A DNA stretch of 64,000 nt, from the NCBI GenBank assembly GCA_023150615.1, contig JAKLKO010000003.1:1-64000 (forward strand), in the 5' to 3' direction. Shown piece after piece: positions 61,954-64,000 of this stretch. The notes under the pieces were generated by a model. That model worked only from the letters and a program-made list of their open reading frames with translations. It was not told the DNA's origin and did no database searches. This DNA comes from Phycisphaerae bacterium (GTDB lineage Bacteria > Planctomycetota > Phycisphaerae > UBA1845 > UTPLA1). How positions within the stretch are numbered: position 1 is the first letter of the stretch; every line of letters begins with the position of its first letter. A program made the translations under genes and the position numbers.

Positions 61954-63858
61954 ATGTCCCGCCCGAGCCGTTTCACGATTGTCATCGGAGCCTGCACCAT
62001 GCTGACCGTCACCACCTGCCCGCGATTCGCCGCCGCGCAGCCGAAGCCGACCGAATCGACGACGGCCATCCCCACGCGCGACCGGATCGCCGCCGAGCAC
62101 ACCTGGAACCTCGACGACCTGTTCAAGTCGGAGGCCGACTGGGAAGCGGCGTTCACACGCGCGCAGGAGATGGTGCAGAAGTGCAAGTCGATGAAGGGCA
62201 TGGCCGCCAAGTCCGGCGCGGACCTGCTGGCCGTGCTGAAGCATCGCGACGAGACCTACCTTCAGGTCGATCGGCTGGCGGTGTACGCATCGCTGCGGCA
62301 GGACGAAGACCTGAACAACAAGTCGAACCAGGCGCGCTTCAACCGCGCGTCGGAGCTTTACAACAAGTTCGGCGAGTCGCTGGCATGGTTCGAGCCGGAG
62401 GTGCTCCAGATCCCGGCCGAGACGCTGCACTCCTGGCTGGAAAAGGACAGGTCGCTGGCCGTCTACCGCCACGCGCTGGACAACATCCAGCGCATGCGTC
62501 CGCACACGCTGTCGCCGAGCGAGGAAGAGCTGCTCGCCATGTCGCGCGACATGTCCGACGGCATGCAGCGGACGTTTTCGCTGCTGTCGAACGCCGATCT
62601 GAAGTTCCCGACGATCAAGAACGAGAAGGGCGAGGACCTCGAGCTGTCGTCGGCCCGCTACATGGGCCTGATCTACTCGCCGGATCGGCGCGTGCGGCGC
62701 GACGCGTTCCTCGGTCTGCACCAGACCTTCGAGAAGTTCGAGAACACGATCGGCTCGCTGCTGACCTTCCAAATCAAGCGCGCCGTCTTCTACGCCCGCG
62801 CTCGCAAGTACAACTCCGCCATCGAGGCGGCGCTGGACGGCGACAACGTGCCGGTGGCGGTTTATGACCACCTGATTGCGGCGGTGCACGAGGCCTTCCC
62901 GCTGATGCACCGCTACATGGCGATGCGCAAGAAGCTGCTCAAGCTCGACGAACTGCATCCGTACGATCTGTACGTGCCGATGATCGCAGCGAGCCAGGAG
63001 AAGATCGAGTACGACCGGGCCGTCGAGACGATCATCGAGGCCCTCGGCGTGCTCGGGGGCGAGTACGTCGAACCGATGAAGCAGGGCTTCTCCTCGCGCT
63101 GGATCGACGTCTACGCCACGCGCGGCAAGCGCAGCGGCGCGTACTGCTCCGGCACGTACTCGGTGCACCCGTACCTGCTGCTCAACTATGAAGGCACGGC
63201 CAACGACCGCTCGACCGTCGCGCACGAGATGGGCCATGCGATGCACACGTGGTTCAGCACGCACCACCAGCCGGTCATCTACGGCGATTACAGCATCTTC
63301 TGCGCCGAGGTGGCCTCGACCGTCAACGAGGTGATCCTCAACCACCATCTCATGCAGAAGGCGACGACGAAGCAGCAGCGGCTGGAACTCGTCAACTCCC
63401 TGCTGGAAAACATCCGCACGACCGTCTTCCGACAGACGCTCTTCGCGGAGTTCGAGCGCATCACGCACAAGATGGTCGAGGAGGGCAAGCCGCTCACGCC
63501 CGACATCCTCCAGCAGATCTACCGCGACCTGAACCGCCAGTATTACGGCGAAGGCGTCGTTATGGACTCCGAATGGGATTCCGAATGCCTGCGGATCCCG
63601 CACTTCTACAGCAACTTCTACGTCTACAAGTATGCGACGAGCTACTCGGCCGCGTCGGACATCGGCCGGCGGATCATCGCCGGCGAGCCGGGCGCGCGGG
63701 ACGGACTGCTGAAGTTCCTCAAGGCCGGCAGCAGCGTGTATCCGATCGACTGCCTGAAGCTGGCGGGCGTGGACATGACAACGCCCGAGCCGGTTCGGAA
63801 CTGCATGAAGCTGTTCGGCGAAAAGCTCGACGAGATGGAGCGCCTGCTGGCGCAGTAG
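61954..63858 (+). CDS. pepF: Exported oligoendopeptidase F (M3 metallopeptidase)
   Basis: A 634-residue zinc peptidase with a signal peptide (FTIVIGACTMLTVTTC then FAAAQ) and GAGGAGGG before ATG 61954. The N-terminal helical lobe (about 45-230, WNLDDLFKSEADWEAAF) is followed by the M3 catalytic core with VAHEMGHAMHTWF near 422-434 (HExxH, both His and Glu present) and the third ligand Glu in FCAEVASTVNEVI. It cleaves short oligopeptides. PepF in Firmicutes is cytosolic, so the clear signal peptide here points to a periplasmic role. Confidence 0.94.
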   Translation: MSRPSRFTIVIGACTMLTVTTCPRFAAAQPKPTESTTAIPTRDRIAAEHTWNLDDLFKSEADWEAAFTRAQEMVQKCKSMKGMAAKSGADLLAVLKHRDETYLQVDRLAVYASLRQDEDLNNKSNQARFNRASELYNKFGESLAWFEPEVLQIPAETLHSWLEKDRSLAVYRHALDNIQRMRPHTLSPSEEELLAMSRDMSDGMQRTFSLLSNADLKFPTIKNEKGEDLELSSARYMGLIYSPDRRVRRDAFLGLHQTFEKFENTIGSLLTFQIKRAVFYARARKYNSAIEAALDGDNVPVAVYDHLIAAVHEAFPLMHRYMAMRKKLLKLDELHPYDLYVPMIAASQEKIEYDRAVETIIEALGVLGGEYVEPMKQGFSSRWIDVYATRGKRSGAYCSGTYSVHPYLLLNYEGTANDRSTVAHEMGHAMHTWFSTHHQPVIYGDYSIFCAEVASTVNEVILNHHLMQKATTKQQRLELVNSLLENIRTTVFRQTLFAEFERITHKMVEEGKPLTPDILQQIYRDLNRQYYGEGVVMDSEWDSECLRIPHFYSNFYVYKYATSYSAASDIGRRIIAGEPGARDGLLKFLKAGSSVYPIDCLKLAGVDMTTPEPVRNCMKLFGEKLDEMERLLAQ

Positions 63859-63874
63859 TGTTTCCCGAGGTCGC

Positions 63875-64000
63875 ATGCCGCGCCGAGACGGTCCCTCCAA
63901 CCGCGCCGCCGAGACCGTGGACCGCCCCGGCGCGCCGGGCGCGACGATCGCGTTGGGGCTGCTCGTCGCGGTCGTCACCTTCGCGGCGTTCGCCCCGGCG
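63875..64000 (+). CDS. N-terminus of a membrane protein, cut by the window edge
   Basis: ATG 63875 opens 42 codons to the window end: a polar start (MPRRDGPSNRAAETVDRPGA) and then a hydrophobic helix (TIALGLLVAVVTFAAFAPA). It begins 16 bases after pepF and is likely in the same transcript. Probably an integral membrane protein; nothing more can be said from this fragment. Confidence 0.5.
   Translation, partial: MPRRDGPSNRAAETVDRPGAPGATIALGLLVAVVTFAAFAPA

Overview
The window is a GC-rich bacterial chromosome segment, most likely from a planctomycete. A class such as Phycisphaerae is possible but not proven. Pointers are a dockerin-type calcium repeat on a secreted multiheme cytochrome, a chlamydial-type Hc1 histone-like protein, LPS-type genes (kdsA) implying an outer membrane, PilB/PilT pilus ATPases, alkaline-phosphatase/sulfatase-fold proteins, a large Cys-rich beta-helix protein, and frequent GTG starts with GGAGG-type ribosome binding sites. 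No prophage, CRISPR array, rRNA or intact insertion sequence is visible; there is one tRNA (Glu-UUC).

Layout. 0.2-7.5 kb: a frameshifted GYF/TM2 membrane gene, an exported SH3 protein, a LuxR-type regulator with a degenerate receiver, a histidine phosphatase, kdsA, and a divergent ylbF-like / rnr pair. 7.5-8.1 kb: no convincing gene. 8.1-13.6 kb (minus): a tight operon of a GT39-like membrane glycosyltransferase with TPRs and two alkaline-phosphatase-superfamily proteins. 13.7-21 kb: thioredoxin-like [2Fe-2S] ferredoxin, a broken lipoprotein, a CAP lipoprotein, pcm, a sugar transferase divergent from a GT2, an RdgC-like protein, a squalene-cyclase-repeat protein, and a small basic putative DNA-binding protein behind a promoter with an embedded operator-like palindrome. 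21-28 kb: polyphosphate kinase 2, a stand-alone proline dehydrogenase followed by ATP-type PEP carboxykinase (proline carbon to gluconeogenesis), a PEGA protein and a DUF72 protein. 28-32.6 kb: a beta-helix secreted protein divergent from a six-heme cytochrome/dockerin fusion, with a perfect hairpin between them.

32.6-35.1 kb is a decayed accessory patch. It holds a multiply frameshifted gene, a lower-GC orphan exported protein, the N-terminal stub of a serine recombinase, and the C-terminal stub of an IS256/mutator-type transposase. It abuts the most unusual block, 35.1-44.1 kb (minus). That block has a radical SAM protein resembling the archaeal tetraether-synthase (Tes/MJ0619) family, a small unknown protein, a 1264-residue double-ASKHA acyl-CoA dehydratase activase, and a 613-residue activase-related/HgdB-like partner. 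A relic of an NAD(P)-binding epimerase lies between the last two. Together they suggest an oxygen-sensitive, ATP-driven low-potential redox system, possibly acting on lipids.

44.6-64 kb: a TPR protein, a queuosine-salvage (DUF2419) protein, a pilB-pilT-pilB run without other pilus genes, a second GT39-like protein with a FabZ-like hotdog protein, Hc1, rpmH (L34) away from its usual partners, a PIG-L deacetylase, an EamA transporter, an esterase, ileS of the long eukaryote-like type, a small hydrophobic protein, tRNA-Glu, an exported M3 oligopeptidase, and the start of a membrane protein cut by the window edge. All functions are read from sequence motifs without database searches.
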